Positions 1 through 13,538 of a stretch of DNA of 64,000 nt are shown in pieces. Source of the DNA: Stereocaulon alpinum (taxonomy: Eukaryota > Ascomycota > Lecanoromycetes > Lecanorales > Stereocaulaceae); contig JAEUBA010000102.1 in the NCBI GenBank assembly GCA_018257865.1, positions 1 to 64,000 on the forward strand, written 5' to 3'. The notes below the pieces were generated by a model that did not search any database, had not been told where the DNA came from, and saw only the letters and a list, made by a program, of their open reading frames with translations. Both the position numbers and the translations under genes were made by a program. Each line of letters opens with the position of its first letter. Within the stretch, counting starts at the first letter, position 1.

Positions 1-569
1 GGGGGTTTATTAGGGGGGCGTTGGGGGGGGGGGTGAGGATGGGAGGTGCTGAGGGGGATGGAGGGGAGGAGGTAAGGGTGGAGGATATTGATATCCGAGC
101 TAATGAGATTCGGTTTGATGGGTCGGGGTGTTTGGATCGGTATTTTGGGAGCGAGAGTGGGGGGAGGGGGAGGGGGATCTGGACGGCTGGGGATAAAGTG
201 CGTGTTATGGAGGAGATGGTGGGGGCTTTTTGGGGGACTGAGGGCGATGGGGAGGGGGTTGATGGGGAGCCGTGGACGGTTTATGTGGGGGATTCGGGTA
301 CGGATTTGGGGTGTTTGGTTAGGGCTGATGTAGGGATTTGTATAAGGGATGGGGAAGGGGGTTTGAGTGGTGAGCAGGGGGCGCTGAGGGAGGTGTTGGA
401 GAGGGTTGGGGTGGGGTGTGTGCATGTTGGGGAGTTTAAGAGATTGGATGCTAGAGCGGGAGAACGAGGGAGTGTGAATGAGATAGGAGATGGGATAGGG
501 AAGCAATTGTGGTGGGCTAGAGATTTTGATGAGATTTGTGAGAGTGGGATATTGGATGGCGTGTCGTGA
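1..569 (+). CDS. HAD-superfamily hydrolase, C-terminal part (5' end outside window)
   Basis: The reading frame is open from the first complete codon (base 3) to a TGA at 567-569, so this is the end of a gene that begins before the window. The diagnostic stretch is YVGDSGTDLGCLVRADVGI, the acidic motif IV of haloacid-dehalogenase phosphatases, where the two aspartates bind Mg2+. Upstream, a TAGDK segment supplies the likely motif III lysine. The arrangement resembles fungal HAD proteins of the Cto1/phosphoserine-phosphatase-like type, but the substrate cannot be told and the nucleophile motif is missing. The sense strand is extremely G-rich (GGG glycine codons dominate), unlike most genes here. 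It converges on the kelch gene, whose stop lies about 610 bases away. HAD membership is well supported; the subfamily is a guess. Confidence 0.7.
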   Translation, partial: GFIRGALGGGVRMGGAEGDGGEEVRVEDIDIRANEIRFDGSGCLDRYFGSESGGRGRGIWTAGDKVRVMEEMVGAFWGTEGDGEGVDGEPWTVYVGDSGTDLGCLVRADVGICIRDGEGGLSGEQGALREVLERVGVGCVHVGEFKRLDARAGERGSVNEIGDGIGKQLWWARDFDEICESGILDGVS

Positions 570-1180
570 GTTTAGACAGCTGTGATGGGGTGGGGTACCT
601 CATGCAGGTGTATATTGTCGGACTCGATCGATGACAATTAGGAAGAGAGAAGCGAAGAAGCAGGTCGAGAGGCAGTTCATTGATTGGATGTTAAGGTGCG
701 GATAACCCCACACGAGGTTCGATAACTGGTTGATGTCGAGAAGTCGCAGGAAAGCTGGTTTGGAAATGGCGCCAGCAGAAACCAGGAGAAGACAAACGTT
801 TTGTATTCGGCATACAAGCTTTCCCCATTTCTGTAAAGCAAAGCAGTCAGGCGCCATAGAATGTATGTATATGTGTAAGATCTTAATCAAATGTTATCGA
901 TATGCTGGAATACGCGGTAGACTGTGGCTTTTCAAGACACATAATATACATTAAACGGCCAAGAAAAGCACAAGAGATGCGCCGGCAGGCCTTTAGCACC
1001 AGAATTCAAAGTACAATGGGGCAATTAGTGCCCTCTACAGCTGGCTCCTCTTGATGAACATAACAGTCGATGTCCAACCGATCCACCATAACGCCAGCAT
1101 GACACGTTATAAAATCGATCAGTGATATGCGCAGGGTACAAAAAAATCGTCTCGTTACCTATTCACCTGCTTCTCCCTCA
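570..1180. other. intergenic, convergent gene ends
   Basis: These 611 bases lie between two convergent stop codons and probably hold both 3' UTRs and polyadenylation sites. I see no gene or repeat in them. Short open frames on both strands show no recognisable domain. Confidence 0.6.
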
Positions 1181-4100
1181 TCATATGACATAGCTCTTGC
1201 TGCTCCTTTTTCCATCGTGTCCTTCCTCGTCTTCATCACTGCTCATTCCTCCTAAACCTCCAGGCATCTTCTCATGCGGCCGAATAATGGCACTATCCCG
1301 TAGCCCTTCTCCGTCACTGTCAGTACTGCTCCTAGCACCATCCTTCTGTGCCTCCTCTGCGTCAAGCCTCTTCCGCCAATTAGCGAGACTGTCGCTCATG
1401 CCTCCTGGACCCGAAGGAGTTGTGGGAGTGGACCGTTCAAAGTCGAACTGGTTGCTGAGGCGGTTTGTGCGGTGCGTGTCTGCCCAATGGGATCGGAGGG
1501 TCTCGAGCTCAGAGGCAAGACTGTCAAGGGCAAGAGAGTTGCGGCTGAAGTCGGGACCTTCCGAGGGGCCAGTGCTTTCGTGGGATTGTGTCGGTCTCAA
1601 CGGATTAGGCATGTTGATGCTGGAGGCAGTACTTAGATTGCTCATGTTGCGATTGTGACTACCATGACCATTTAACTGCTGAGATTGGCGGCGGTAGTTG
1701 CCCACAGACGTGCCAACTTGATCGAGAAGGAGTGTCACTTTTTGCTCTGCATCCTGGGCCCGTGTTTCGAGCATCGAGTTCTCACTCTTGAGCTGATCGA
1801 GCTCCGATCTTGCTTGTTGCGTGGTTTGCATCAGTTGCTGCTGGATTTGCTCACTGGTCTGCCGGTATTGATCGCGTTCTTGTTGCACAGCGTGAAGCTC
1901 GGACCGGACTTGGGTCATCTGAGCCTCAAGCTGAGTCTGTGATTCTTTAACACTTCTCTGTATGCCTTCGATCTCACGTTGTAGAGATTGCCGTTCCTGC
2001 TCCCACTCGGCAGCCGCCTCCGGCTCTATAGACCGCTCTGACCTAGACCGTTGGGCAGTGTCAAGGTCGCTCTGCAAACGCTCGTTTTGCTTCTTATACT
2101 TGGTGAGCTCATCCTTCATGCGCTTGAGCATCTTTTCGGTCCCTTTCACATAATGCACTGCAGATGTATAGTCACTTTCTAGGAGCTCTAGTTTTTCACG
2201 GTACGTCTTATCAGCTTCCAACTCTCTTGTTTCTATTGATGACTTGGTCTCTTGGTGAGCTCGTTCGCTGGCTTCCAGTTGCTGCTCCAGCTCCTTCAAG
2301 CGAGAATTGTCTGGCGTATCGAGCCGAGATGATGGGCTGTCCATGTTCCTGGACCTGCCATGTTCGGTGATACCTCTCTCGTCCAGGAGCTCTTTGAGAG
2401 CTTTATGTTGTACCGACAATGCGTTTGCGTCTCGCTGGTGGGTTTCAAGCTGTTGCTGTGTTGCAGTGTGCCTGGTCTGCAAAGCTTGAGATTCCTTGGC
2501 GGCTTCTTGAAGCTGCTTGCGAATAGTCAGACTTTCTCGGCTGGATTGCTCCTGATAAGCTTCGAGTCCAGCGATTCGCTCTTCTGCCCTTCGAAGTTTC
2601 TCTGCGGCGTCGTCTGCAGCTGCTTGGTTCTGCCTAGCTAAAGCATGAGCCTTCTCGACTGATTCCTTCAGTATCGGCACACGCTCGTCTTCAAGTGAAG
2701 TATTCTGGTTGGTAACACTGCGATTGCTAAGCTTCTCCAGGCCAGCTGCGACAGCTTCACGATGGGTTTTCGCCTCCGCTGCGTGAGTGCTGGCCATTTC
2801 TTCAGCATCTCGAAGCTTGCGTGTGGTGTCGTCGAGCTCTGCAGTACGCTCCTCATGCTCAGCTCTTAGCTGCAGCAGCTTTTGGTCCACGAGCTCTCGT
2901 TGTCTTCTCTCTTCTTCCAGCTTTCTCTCCAGCAGCGTTGCCTTTTCAGTCGAAGCCGTAGCTGCCTCTCGGAGCGCTGCAAATGTGATGCTGTGCTGTT
3001 TGGTATTTTCCATAGCTTCTCCTAATTTGCGCTCCAGATCTTCTTTCTCAACCTCGAGCAACTGCGCTCTGGCATGAGCCTCTGACTTTGCTGCTGCTTC
3101 TTCACGAGCGGTCCGACCGACCTGATGCAATTCCGTTCGTAGGCTCTCGACTTCCCCAGGATTGCGAGATTGATCGAACTCTGCTGCTCGCTTCTGTGCC
3201 GCATCTGCAGTGCCCTCTGCCAGCTCTCTCGTCCGCCTCTCATTCTGAATTTCATCATTGAGGGATGCAATGGTAGCACGAAGCTCTTGCTGTGTTGCTA
3301 GTGCTGCAGCCAATTTGCGGCTAATATCACTTGATCGATCATCCGTCGTCAAATCCCTGGACATCGTCTCCGATTGTGGTGTGCCGATCCGGCTGCCACC
3401 ATGAGCAGCGAGTTTAGCCTTAGCGTAGACTGCCTCACGGATGGCAGTGTCTCGTTGTGCCTCCATCTCAGCCACTTCTTGTGCTGCAGCATTCTCCCGT
3501 GCACTGACCGATTCTTGAACTTCAGCGAGCTGGGAGCGGACAGCTATCAGTGCCTCTAACAGGGGTTGATCATCATCGCCGAACGATTGTGCAGCCTTTT
3601 CATCAAGCGTTGGGCTTTGCGAGGCATTTGGCTGGTACCCTGCCTTTCGTGCTAATGCTAGCTCTGACGCGTACCATGCATTGCGACTCTTTGCTGCTTC
3701 AAGCTCTTGCTTCAGATCTTCTTGCTCACTTCGTAGACCCTCATGCTGATCTTGCAGACCTTCAAGCTGATTCTGGAGGCCTTGGTGATGAGTTTGGAGC
3801 GTTTCCAACTGCTGGCGAGGAACCGAGTTCTCATCCTTTTGTAACCTATTATTTCGCATCGAGCTGTCACTAGAATTGTCGTAGCGATTGTAGAAGGATC
3901 GCGGTTGTTGGGAGCCAGCTGCAGGAAATTGATCGATCTCATCCAAGGAAGCTTCTTGTGCGGCCTGACGTGATCTTGACCTCGCAGAGGGGTCGTAGTC
4001 GTCAGCCTCATCGTCATCGGCGATCTGATTCATGAGTCTCGATGGATGCTGTGTTGGCTGCTGAACCGGTTGTTGCGTAGGTTGCTGGGTAGGTGTTCGA

Positions 4101-6234
4101 CGGCCGTTGACAACGGGACTCATAGCTCGAGCAGTTGGACCGTGTCTAGGACCTTCTCGGCCTATTGGCGATACTAAAGGTGGTGCGACATTCTCCTTCT
4201 CATATGAGTCCCCTCGGCTTGTATCGATAGGGGGACCATAGCCACGATTTTCTCGTGTGGGGGTTCTACTTCTGGGCCCGTTCATCTGACCATTCGCAGG
4301 CGGCAAGGCACCGTTGGGTCTTGGTGCCTGCTGCTGTGGGGGAGGTCCTGAGGGTGCCTGCGCCATTGAAGCGCGAGGAAGCCTCGAGCTTGGACCCGGC
4401 GGAGAAGGACCATTACCCATGCTCATATCCTGACCCCTTCCTCCTGGACCAGGACCAGGACCAGGACCGGGACCAACACCAGGACCAATACTGGGGCCAG
4501 GGCCGGAACCAGGGCCGCGAGGTGGGCCGGCCATGCTCTCTCTCGAGCCGCTCGTTTGTCTTATAGGACCATCCGGCCCAGGACCGTTAGGGGCATTGAT
4601 CATCCTGTTTTGAGATGCCATTCCTCGCTCCTGACTAGGTCTGCGATTTCCAGGTACGCGCTCTCCGGATGGTGTTTGCTGTATTTGCTGGTCGTTCGGG
4701 TATCTGATTTTTTCTGTGTTCAGGACATAGACCAAACTCAATTCTCCCGCATCCCGGGGCGCAGAACTTGGTTCTCCTGCAAGGACAACAATCTGCTTGC
4801 CAAACGCAGTCATGCTGTGGCCTGATCGGGGTGACGGCGACGGTCCCATGTTCTGGAAAGTGTACCAACGCCGAGAAGTTATTCTGAACGCTGCTAAGTC
4901 GCCCAAGTCTGTGCCTTCTTCCGTCCGGCCTCCGAATATGTACATCACATCGCCGACCAATGCAGCCGAGTGCCCTTCTCTTGCAGCGGGAATATAGCCG
5001 ATGCAGTCGAGTTGTGTCCAAGTGACTGATTTAGGGTCATATGCCCAGACATCGTTGAACCATTGAGTGCCGTTCGTACCACCGAATCTGTAAGTTGATT
5101 AGCTCCGGCATGGAGTCAATGGTGAATGGTCTTACAGATATAGCCTGTCATTCCAGCTGACGATGGTATGATTGGTTCTGGCTGGAGGTACATGGCCTTC
5201 TGGAGGTCCCCCCTCGTTGCTATTCTGGATAAGCATCTCCCACCTACTATTCGAATTTTGCAAAGCATTCAGATCAAAAGCTAGGAGATCATTAAAGAAG
5301 TAGCCTTCGACCTGTCCGCCGAACACGTAAATTTTCGAGCCGAGGATGTTCAATGTATGGCCATAGCGGCCCGCTGGCCGTGGCCCTGGTGGCATCGATC
5401 TTGACCAGTGGCGTGTTGCTATCCTCGTCAGACCGATAGCTGCTCGGACTAGGGTAAATCACTCACATGTATTCAAGAGGTAGAGAGTATCGTCGAGTTT
5501 ATCCCGCTCATCCAGTTTCGTATCTCCGCCAAAGACGATGAATGCATTGCCGACGAGTAAACTTGCATGGCCAACGCGGGGACCTGGGCCTTCGAAGGTT
5601 GTTCCTACTGGGTAACAAGCGAAGTTAGATCCTCCAGCCTCAATCATCCAAAGATCGCCCTTGACGGTTGACCCGTTGATTAGCCCTCCCATTAGGTATA
5701 TATCTCCTTCTTTAGACGACGTGGCATTGACCGCTGCGCCGTACCGAGGGAAGGGGTTTGGTTGTGAGGATGTGAACGTGAGTCGCCGTTGGGACCATGG
5801 GTAAAGCGCAGCAGGATTGACGCCGGGAGGAGGACCACTAGGGGCAGGTCGTGGAGCGTGCTAAATCGGTAGATGGTTAGCAAGTGCTCTTCTTCATGAA
5901 GCGCATGGTTCGGAAAGGTTGGACACAGCCCAGTTGCATATCTTGAAACTTGATGAGCAATCCGATCAAGACATACCGAGAGATCAGAGTCCACTCGTCC
6001 CCGTTGACTTTGAACATGTTCTGGGCTTGGTGTAGTAGTATCGTCAATAGACTGGGCGGAGTTATTAACGCTGCCTCCTGGTGGTGGGGAGATAACCCCG
6101 GCGCCCCTCTCTTTCACTCGTGCGCCATTAGCCGTGGGTATCGAGGTAGCTGATCCCGCGGTATTCTGCCCATCCGCCGGTCGTTGTGGAGGACCAGCCT
6201 GCCCTTTGCTCTTCTTGCCGAACAGGAATGACAT
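1181..6234 (-). CDS. tea1: kelch-repeat, coiled-coil cell-polarity protein (Tea1/Kel1 type)
   Basis: Four exons join in phase: 6234-5977, 5860-5467, 5418-5136 and 5087-1181, giving about 1613 residues. Residues 1-86 are a disordered leader. Kelch blades follow at roughly 95-430, with repeated YxFGG/IxxLxG motifs such as YIFGGRT and YVFGGQ forming a beta-propeller. A Pro/Gly-rich linker of GPGP repeats lies near 500-555. A long heptad coiled coil runs from about 740 to 1465, and the acidic tail ends in SSDEDEEG. Tea1, Kel1 and KelA proteins share this propeller-plus-coiled-coil layout. In that family they ride microtubule plus ends to cell tips and mark growth sites for formins, so a hyphal-tip role is the natural inference. 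The start is the first ATG of the leader exon. It is transcribed divergently from raptor across a 2.1 kb gap. Confidence 0.93.
4439..4512. repeat. GGACCA-rich short tandem repeat inside tea1
   Basis: A run of GGACCAGGACCAGG-type units on the plus strand encodes the Gly-Pro linker of the kelch protein on the minus strand. It is a coding microsatellite, so its length may vary between strains. Confidence 0.7.
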
Positions 6235-8347
6235 TGTTGCGCGGCTTTGATGCAGAGGTATCGATGTACTCCAACGTCAACTGCCAGCCGCGACAGGGGT
6301 ACCGGTAATGACGGATCAACCTTCAAAGCGTCCTAACAAAAATAGTCAAGGTTATATGCGGTTGCGACGCTGACTTAGGGGCGTACGTCGACTGTGTCGG
6401 CTTTGGGAAGATTCAGGAGCAGAGGCGAATGGCGCAGCGGTACAGACCTCCGGAGCTAGCTCCTTGGGTGCGTCATGAGTATAGGAAGATGTGAGGTCAG
6501 GAGGGGAGTGTAGTGAAGACTACTGTTGATGCCAGTCATGCAGTCTTTGAGGGCGCTAGGGGTAGGGAATGCTGAGGATGAGGCTGGTCGGCTACTGCAC
6601 TCTGGATATTTTCTAAAGAAGTTCCTGGCTTTTTAGCGCGTCTTGGCATGATATAGCCGTTCCTGCCACGCCAGGACAAAGACGTCTCGCCTCACGCCGT
6701 CCCCACCCTCAGGCCAGATCGGAAGCTACACGGAATCTATCAATAGATATATGGGCATGCACATGTCATTACCTGGTCATCATTTTGTATTAACTCATCT
6801 TATCTAGCAATGTCCTGCGCTGAACGTCTTTTTCAGGAGTTGGAGGCCCCTGAATCTGAGACAGGCTAACGATAGCTGCCCAGCTGCCCCACCCAAGCCA
6901 CCTTTGTCACATGGCTTTCCAGGTCCTTCATCTCTTCCACTTCTGGTGAGCGGTTATATTATTGTAGATATAAGGAAGTCAACGAATAACACATTATCAC
7001 GCCCCGTTCCTCGTTATGCTACTCCAGAGCACAGACTTTGTTGGTTTCGACAATCAATGAAGTGATAGAGTGATACACTGCTGTTAAGTAGGCACGTGCC
7101 CGGCCTATTCTCCAGCTCATCCTGCTATCTTCTTCTCACCCTTCTCATCACTCAATATAAAGCTCCCATTTCCCTGTACGGCCTCTCATGCACCAGTGCG
7201 AAAGTCTCCTCTGTATACATATCTGGTTGCAATGTCAGGTATTTACCAAGTGAAGAATAGCAATAGAAAGCCTATGGTTCATATAACCCGACCCATTCGG
7301 TCATGGCTGAGACAGTCAATGTTTGAAAGTGTTGCAATTTTCCTTCAGGCCGCCGGCATCGTCACCCGTCATTAATCTCTTTCGCCACATATTCTTCGAG
7401 AGTAGATCCATATTCGTATCTAGAGCAGGGCAAGGGAGTGAACATGTGTATGAATAGCTCGACGCGACTGAAGATACAAACGTAAGATAAAAAACGCGAG
7501 AACACCTCTTGGACTTGCGAATTGAGTAGTGCTACGAAGCATTTCCATTCCATAGGGAATGTCCTGGTGTTTGCAGTTAGGAGAAGGTTAATCTGGCAAA
7601 GACGGACGACTTGAAGACCTATCACAGCTAACGCTCGTGCGTGAGAATGTAGCATACAGTAGAGGTACTCCGTCACAGACCTTGGAGATCAAACATCTGG
7701 GCAATCGCTTTGATTTTTACTCCTCACCCGTCACCGTTTCCAAGTGGAATACCTCAACGGATATCATACATACAAATGCCAACATGACACCAGTCACATG
7801 GGTAGTAACATGCTCAGGACGGTCGCATACAACATTCCCCTCTAGTAGCCTTACTCTCAGATACCAGTACACAAGATTTCGGTCACTACGTCCCAATAGA
7901 GTACATGTTTCGGATTAGATCTTACACAGAGAGGCAGTCAGTGCGATTTCCCAAAATTGCCGTACTCCAATTGGGATAACATTCGACTATCATGCAACCC
8001 GCGAGCCGGATTGATGCCAGCCAAGCCTCTCGACCTCTAGCGGCGGACTTTAAGAGCTGGGTTTCCGGCGCTAGTGCTGCATGCCGCCCGCGACATGCTC
8101 TTCATCTGGACTCAGCTCCGCATGACACTGTACTACGGATGACAAATGTGGGCAGATTGGTGCTCACAATCAGTTCTGACCCTAGAGATTGTCTCCAAGG
8201 AAGGCCTTGAATTCTCATATACATGGTTCACCAGGCTGAGAACAGGTGCACGGGATCTCCGAATGAGCTGACACCAGCTATAGTGGGTAACGCTTTATAA
8301 CCAGAGCCAAGCTACAAGAACAATCGGTGATCAACCTGGGAGTCAAG
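6235..8347. promoter_or_regulatory. 2.1 kb divergent promoter region of tea1 and kog1
   Basis: The region separates two divergent start codons and must carry both promoters and 5' UTRs. A CACGTG E-box occurs near 7093. Short frames (for example 7362-7676 minus and 7992-8210 plus) have no recognisable domain and look accidental, though the latter could act as an upstream ORF in a long kog1 leader. No repeat was seen. Confidence 0.5.
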
Positions 8348-11300
8348 ATGGCCGTTATCCCCGCCCTGTCGCCTGCGCAGCAAACCCTAGCCTCTCACAC
8401 AGCCCATGAGCACTTTGCTGGACCCTCCTCCAACCGGACAAGCCAACCCTTGGACCAAGGCCCCTCAAATCGGCCCCAGAGGGGCACGGCCCCCAGTGGA
8501 CGACTCGCGAACCTCTCAAATGGCCAGTATAGAACGACAAATGGGTACGCAATGGATCTGGCTGGGACATACTCAATTGGAGATTCGCCCGAGCAATCGT
8601 TATCTCGCTCACGGACGGCAGATAATGAGGCCTTGACTCATCGGCCCAAGCCTCAGCTGACACGGAGGAGGACCGACTATGAACGAGACCGCCAATTGCC
8701 CTTTGCCGTAGAAGAGACTGGTGAGCTTAGGCATGGGTGGGACGATCAGAATTCGACTGAATTTCTTGGCCAACTCAGTTCGGCCTTCTACATGTACTTC
8801 ACAGACAAACGGCATGAGAGCGGAGGGAAGCCGAAAGAAGACACAACTACAAAACCACCTGAGAAATGGCGCGACAAAGACCGCCACAAGACCGTCTCCG
8901 CAGCTCTTGTCTTATGCCTCAACCTTGGGGTAGATCCGCCAGATATTGTTAGGACCAACCCTTCAGCGGCAATGGAATGTTGGACAGATCCAACGGCTTC
9001 ATCCACCTCGAATTCGAAAGTAATGGAGCTAATTGGCAAAAAGCTCCAACAGCAGTACGAGCGCATGAGCATGAAGACGAGATACAAGCAATACCTAGAT
9101 CCATCTCAAGAGGAGGCCCGGAAGTTCTGCACATCCCTTCGCCGAAATGCCAAAGATGAGCGCGTACTCTTCCATTACAATGGCCACGGTGTGCCATTAC
9201 CTACGCCCTCTGGCGAGTTCTGGGTGTTCAACAGGGACTACACCCAGTACATACCAGTATCCATGTATGAGCTGCAGTCATGGCTCGGAGGTCCTAGCCT
9301 TTACATTTATGATGTCTCTCGTGCAGGTAACATTATCGCTAATTTTGATCGATTTATCGAAAAGCATGAATTGGAGAACGCAGAGATCAGAGAGCGCGAC
9401 GCAGACGCCCAATTGCAGAACTATGGCAACAACATCCAGCTAGCTGCCTGCACAAAGTCTGAAATGCTGCCCACAAACCCAGATCTCCCAGCTGACCTCT
9501 TTACGTGTTGTTTGACTACACCCATCGATATTTCGCTAAGGTTCTACATCCTAGAGAACCCTCTACCATCAAACATGTCGCTCAAAGATGCTATGAGAGT
9601 GCCAGGCGCTCCAGCAGAGCGAAAAACACCGATGGGCGAGCTTAATTGGATACTAACGGCCATTACCGATACTATAGCATGGAACACGCTGCCGCCAGCG
9701 CTTTTCAGGCAGCTCTTTCGTCAAGACCTCATGGTTGCAGCACTGTTCCGTAATTTCCTTGTTGCCCAGAGGATAATGAGAACATACGGATGCCATCCAA
9801 CATCTGTGCCCGAGATCCCCTGGTGCCATGATCACCCACTTTGGGAAGCGTGGGATCTTGCGATCGAGATGGTTCTATCACAGCTTCCCAAAATGCTGGC
9901 TGCTGAAGAAGGCGGACCCCCCTACGAATTTGAGCACTCGTCGTTCTTCGCAGAGCAGCTGACAGCTTTTGAGGTTTATCTCTCGCAAGGCGCCCCACAG
10001 CAGCTAGCTCCAACACAGCTGCCTATAGTGCTCCAAGTACTTCTCAGCCAAGCCCACCGGCTGCGAGCCTTGGTCCTACTTAGCAAGTTCTTGGATCTTG
10101 GACCTTGGGCTGTCACACTGGCACTCACAATAGGTATCTTTCCCTATGTCGTAAAACTCCTCCAATCACCCGCGTATGAGCTCAAGCCAATAATGATCTT
10201 CATATGGGCACGCATAGTCGCAGTGGACGTAGAAGCTGTTCAGCAAGATCTACTCAAAGACAATGGCTACCAATATTTCACGAACATGCTCTTCCCACAG
10301 GGCGGAATCGTTCCAGTGTATAATGTCTCTGAACATAGAGCCATGTCTGCATTCGTTGTCGCAATGTTCTGCAGAAAGTTTCCTCAGGGCCAGAACGTGT
10401 GCCTGTCACCCGAATTGATTGATGCGTGTGTCGGGCACCTCCAGGATCCGGAGAATCCTCTTCTTCGGCAATGGTCTTGCCTCTGTATCAGCATGCTCTG
10501 GGCTGACTTTCCAGAGGCTAAATGGGTTGGCATCCGGTGTTTCGCACACCATCGGATTTGTGCACTTGTCATCGATCCCGTACCAGAAGTGAGGGCGGCA
10601 GCCATACATGCGTTGACGAACTTCCTTGGAATTCCTGACCTGACGGAACAAGTGGCACAAAATGAAGAGACTATCGCTTCCGCACTGATAGCTATGACTG
10701 CAGACGGGAATGCTATGGTGCGGAAGGAGCTTCTAGTTTTCTTTTCAGCTTTCGTGAAGCGATATCAGAACAAATTCCTGGTCGCTGCCTATGAAACACT
10801 GGTCGAAGAACGGGACACTCTTATGCAGGCTAGCTATGATGGGCATCCAAGTAAGCCAATTGTCAACGGAGTCCATCACTATGACGGCGAGGACAGCCAA
10901 CCGCCGAAGATATCCCATAATACTGTGCAAGGTTCGATGTGGTTGCACCTTCTTGTCATGTCGGTTGATGCGCACCCAGAAGTAGCCCAAGCGGCTAGTA
11001 TCATTGTAGATTACGTTCATGAAGCACTACTTGAGTCACCTCTTTCAACGCAAGCTCAGCAAGTGGTGGATAACATTATTGGACTTTCTCGGCCAACAGG
11101 AGGTGGCTCTCGTCAGCCCTCAGCAGCTCCGAGCAGTAGAACGCCACAACCACCAGCTACAGCAGGTCCTCAAGGCCACCAAAAGAATGAAGGCTACTTG
11201 TCTGTTGGAATCAGACGCAATGCGAGTGTGGCTGCCGCTCTCAAATATCTTGGCCTAGGTGGCTCGGGTTCATCGGACAACCTGCAGTCGACGCCAGACT

Positions 11301-12872
11301 CTGTCCAGCAGACCGCCCAACAGAAACGCTTCTCTGGCCCTGCACGTCACGGCATTCCTGCCGAGTGGAGTACTCCGCCTAACCAGAACGATCACGCCTC
11401 AACAACAATCAAATATCAAAAAGCTAAAGTTCCAATGCCTAAAGGCTTCCAAAAACGTGATGGTAATGAGCCTCCAATGCTACCACTGAAGAGCGTCTTC
11501 TTTGAGTGGTCAATTGAGGTACTTTCTTGTGCTGTTCTTGGAGTGTTCTGCTCTTGCTTACTTGCATCTAGTACTTCCGGGAACCGCAAATGAAGCCAAA
11601 TGAGCCGGACGAGCCAGGAAGCGATGACTACAACGCGCGATTGTGGAGGAGAGGCCGTAATGAGAGGACCCTAGCGACAACGCAACCGTTGAAAGGGCTC
11701 GCAGGCAGCAAACCCTGGAATATGCCGACAGCTTTCTTCAACAATGGGAGCCAGCCCATGAAGATGTGCTTCCATCAATTTGAGGACCATCTTGCGATCG
11801 CAGATGATCGTGATAGCATCGGGTATGTCAAGCTAGGCAGTCTGATGGCGACCCCGCTTCTAACGAAATCACAGTATATGGAATTGGCAGACCAGTGCTC
11901 GATTGAGTCGCTTTTCAAACGACAATCCAAAAGGCTCCCGTATCAACGAAGTATGCTTCATTAACGAGGACGATCAGGCTCTACTCATGACAGGCTCCTC
12001 AGATGGCGTTATCAAGATCTTCCGAAACTACGAATCAGAGAAGAACGTTGAACTTGTCTCTGCCTTCCGAGCACTAACAGACCTGGTCCCAAGCACGAAG
12101 AACGCAGGTCTCGTCCTAGACTGGCAACAAGGCCAAGGGAAACTTCTTGTAGCTGGAGACGTCAAGGTCATTAGAGTGTGGAACGCCGCAACTGAGATTT
12201 GCACCAACGTAAGCTACTGACATCAAATGTTTTCGCAATTGCTGATATGTAACACAGGACATCCCCGCCCGCTCCGGCTCCTGCATCACATCCCTAACCT
12301 CTGACCAAGTAGCCGGCAACGTCTTCTGTGCCGGCTACGGCGACGGCGCCATCCGCATCTTCGACACCCGCGAAAAGCCACAAATGGCAATGGTCAAATG
12401 CTGGCGTAAGCACAAGCAATGGATCACCGGCGTCCACCTACAGCGTGGTGGTTTCAGAGAACTCGTTACAGGGAGCCGAAACGGCGAAGTCAAGCTCTGG
12501 GATATCAGGAAAGACGACCCAGTCCGCGAAATAGTAGCCACAACCGACACAATGAGAACGCTAAGCGTGCACGAACACGCACCCGTCTTCGCCACGTAAG
12601 TCCCCCCCACCCCTTCCACAAAAACCCCACTAACCCCACCCCCCTCCCCTCACAGCGGCTCAGACACCCACGCCCTAACCCTCTTCAACGTAAACGGCCA
12701 CCCAATCAACACTATCCACCCTTACACACCCTTCCTGACCTCTGCGAAAAGCAGTCCGATCGCGTGCACGGCGTTTCATCCGCATCGCATGATGCTTGCG
12801 GCGGGAAGTTTGGGACACGGGTATGTTAATGTTTTCACTTGTGTTGGGGAGGGGGCGTGTGTTAAGGTTTAA
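8348..12872 (+). CDS. kog1: TORC1 subunit raptor/Kog1/Mip1
   Basis: Five exons in phase (8348-11518, 11572-11822, 11875-12208, 12258-12595, 12656-12872) give 1436 residues. After a variable leader of about 130 residues comes the raptor N-terminal conserved (caspase-like) domain, including FHYNGHGVPLPTPSGEFWVF and NRDYTQYIP. Armadillo/HEAT repeats fill roughly 400-900, a Ser/Gln-rich linker follows, and a C-terminal WD40 propeller begins after YFREPQMKPNEP (GSSDGVIKIF, SRNGEVKLWDI, GSDTHALTLF). In the family, raptor recruits TOS-motif substrates to TOR kinase at the vacuole membrane. The caspase-like histidine is kept, but the usual cysteine of YDCSxAG is valine (YDVSRAG, about residue 323). 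The start at MAVIP was preferred; an in-frame ATG 21 bases upstream also exists. Exons 4 and 5 are unusually C-rich, then G-rich. Confidence 0.96.
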
Positions 12873-13538
12873 GAGGGTCTTTCATGCATAGGTATCTGGG
12901 GAGTAGAAGAGGGGGGGGGGGGGAATGTGTTTCATGACGACGACGACAACGACGACGACGACGACGGTTTCCTCGTCGTGGGGTCGAGTGCTGTGTTTTC
13001 TACGGGGTCCGAGCTGAGGTCGTTGTCGTTGTCGTGTGAGCGAATCGTATGGTATGTGCTTTGCGAGCTAGCTAGCTATATGATTGATGAATACCTTACT
13101 TAGCGAGGCGTTCATTGGAAAGGATCGTTGCATGGTCATCGGCGGGATGGATGGATGCATGGAATTTGGGCCCGTGTCATAAGAGGTTTCGGGGCCTTTT
13201 ATCTCGTGCTTGGTAGATGGTATAATAATCTCCATGACGTCCTGTATTTCTCGTGTGAATCCCAAACGATATGTGTATCGTGCTAGCTACGTAGTGTAGT
13301 GGCTGAAGTATGCGGTGTCGTCTGCTTGTATCAGACTTTTATCTTTCTATCGTCTAGCTATCTATGTCCACTTGTAACCGACATGTCGAGTCTGCATGCG
13401 TGCGTGCGTCACGAATGTTCTTGTAGGGTGAGGTAAATCACGCAAGCAAGTACGTCCACGTTTCGCGGGCACGGTACGAACGCGTCTCAACCACATGGGC
13501 ATCACGCCACCATCCCCCGTCGACAGCGGCACCCCCCC
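12873..13538. other. convergent intergenic region with simple repeats
   Basis: This lies between the stop codons of kog1 and dps1. It holds a run of 13 G (12911-12923), a GAC-type trinucleotide repeat (about 12936-12967), and short TAGC and TGCG repeats (13069-13080, 13395-13408). No gene is seen. Confidence 0.6.
12911..12967. repeat. poly-G run and (GAC)n microsatellite
   Basis: Thirteen consecutive G are followed 12 bases later by about ten GAC triplets with one AAC interruption. They sit just downstream of the kog1 stop codon, probably in the 3' UTR. Confidence 0.85.

Noticed and set aside
7362..7918. Small frames in the tea1-kog1 gap as genes
   Set aside because: No domain, no intron signals consistent with extension; better explained as promoter and leader DNA.
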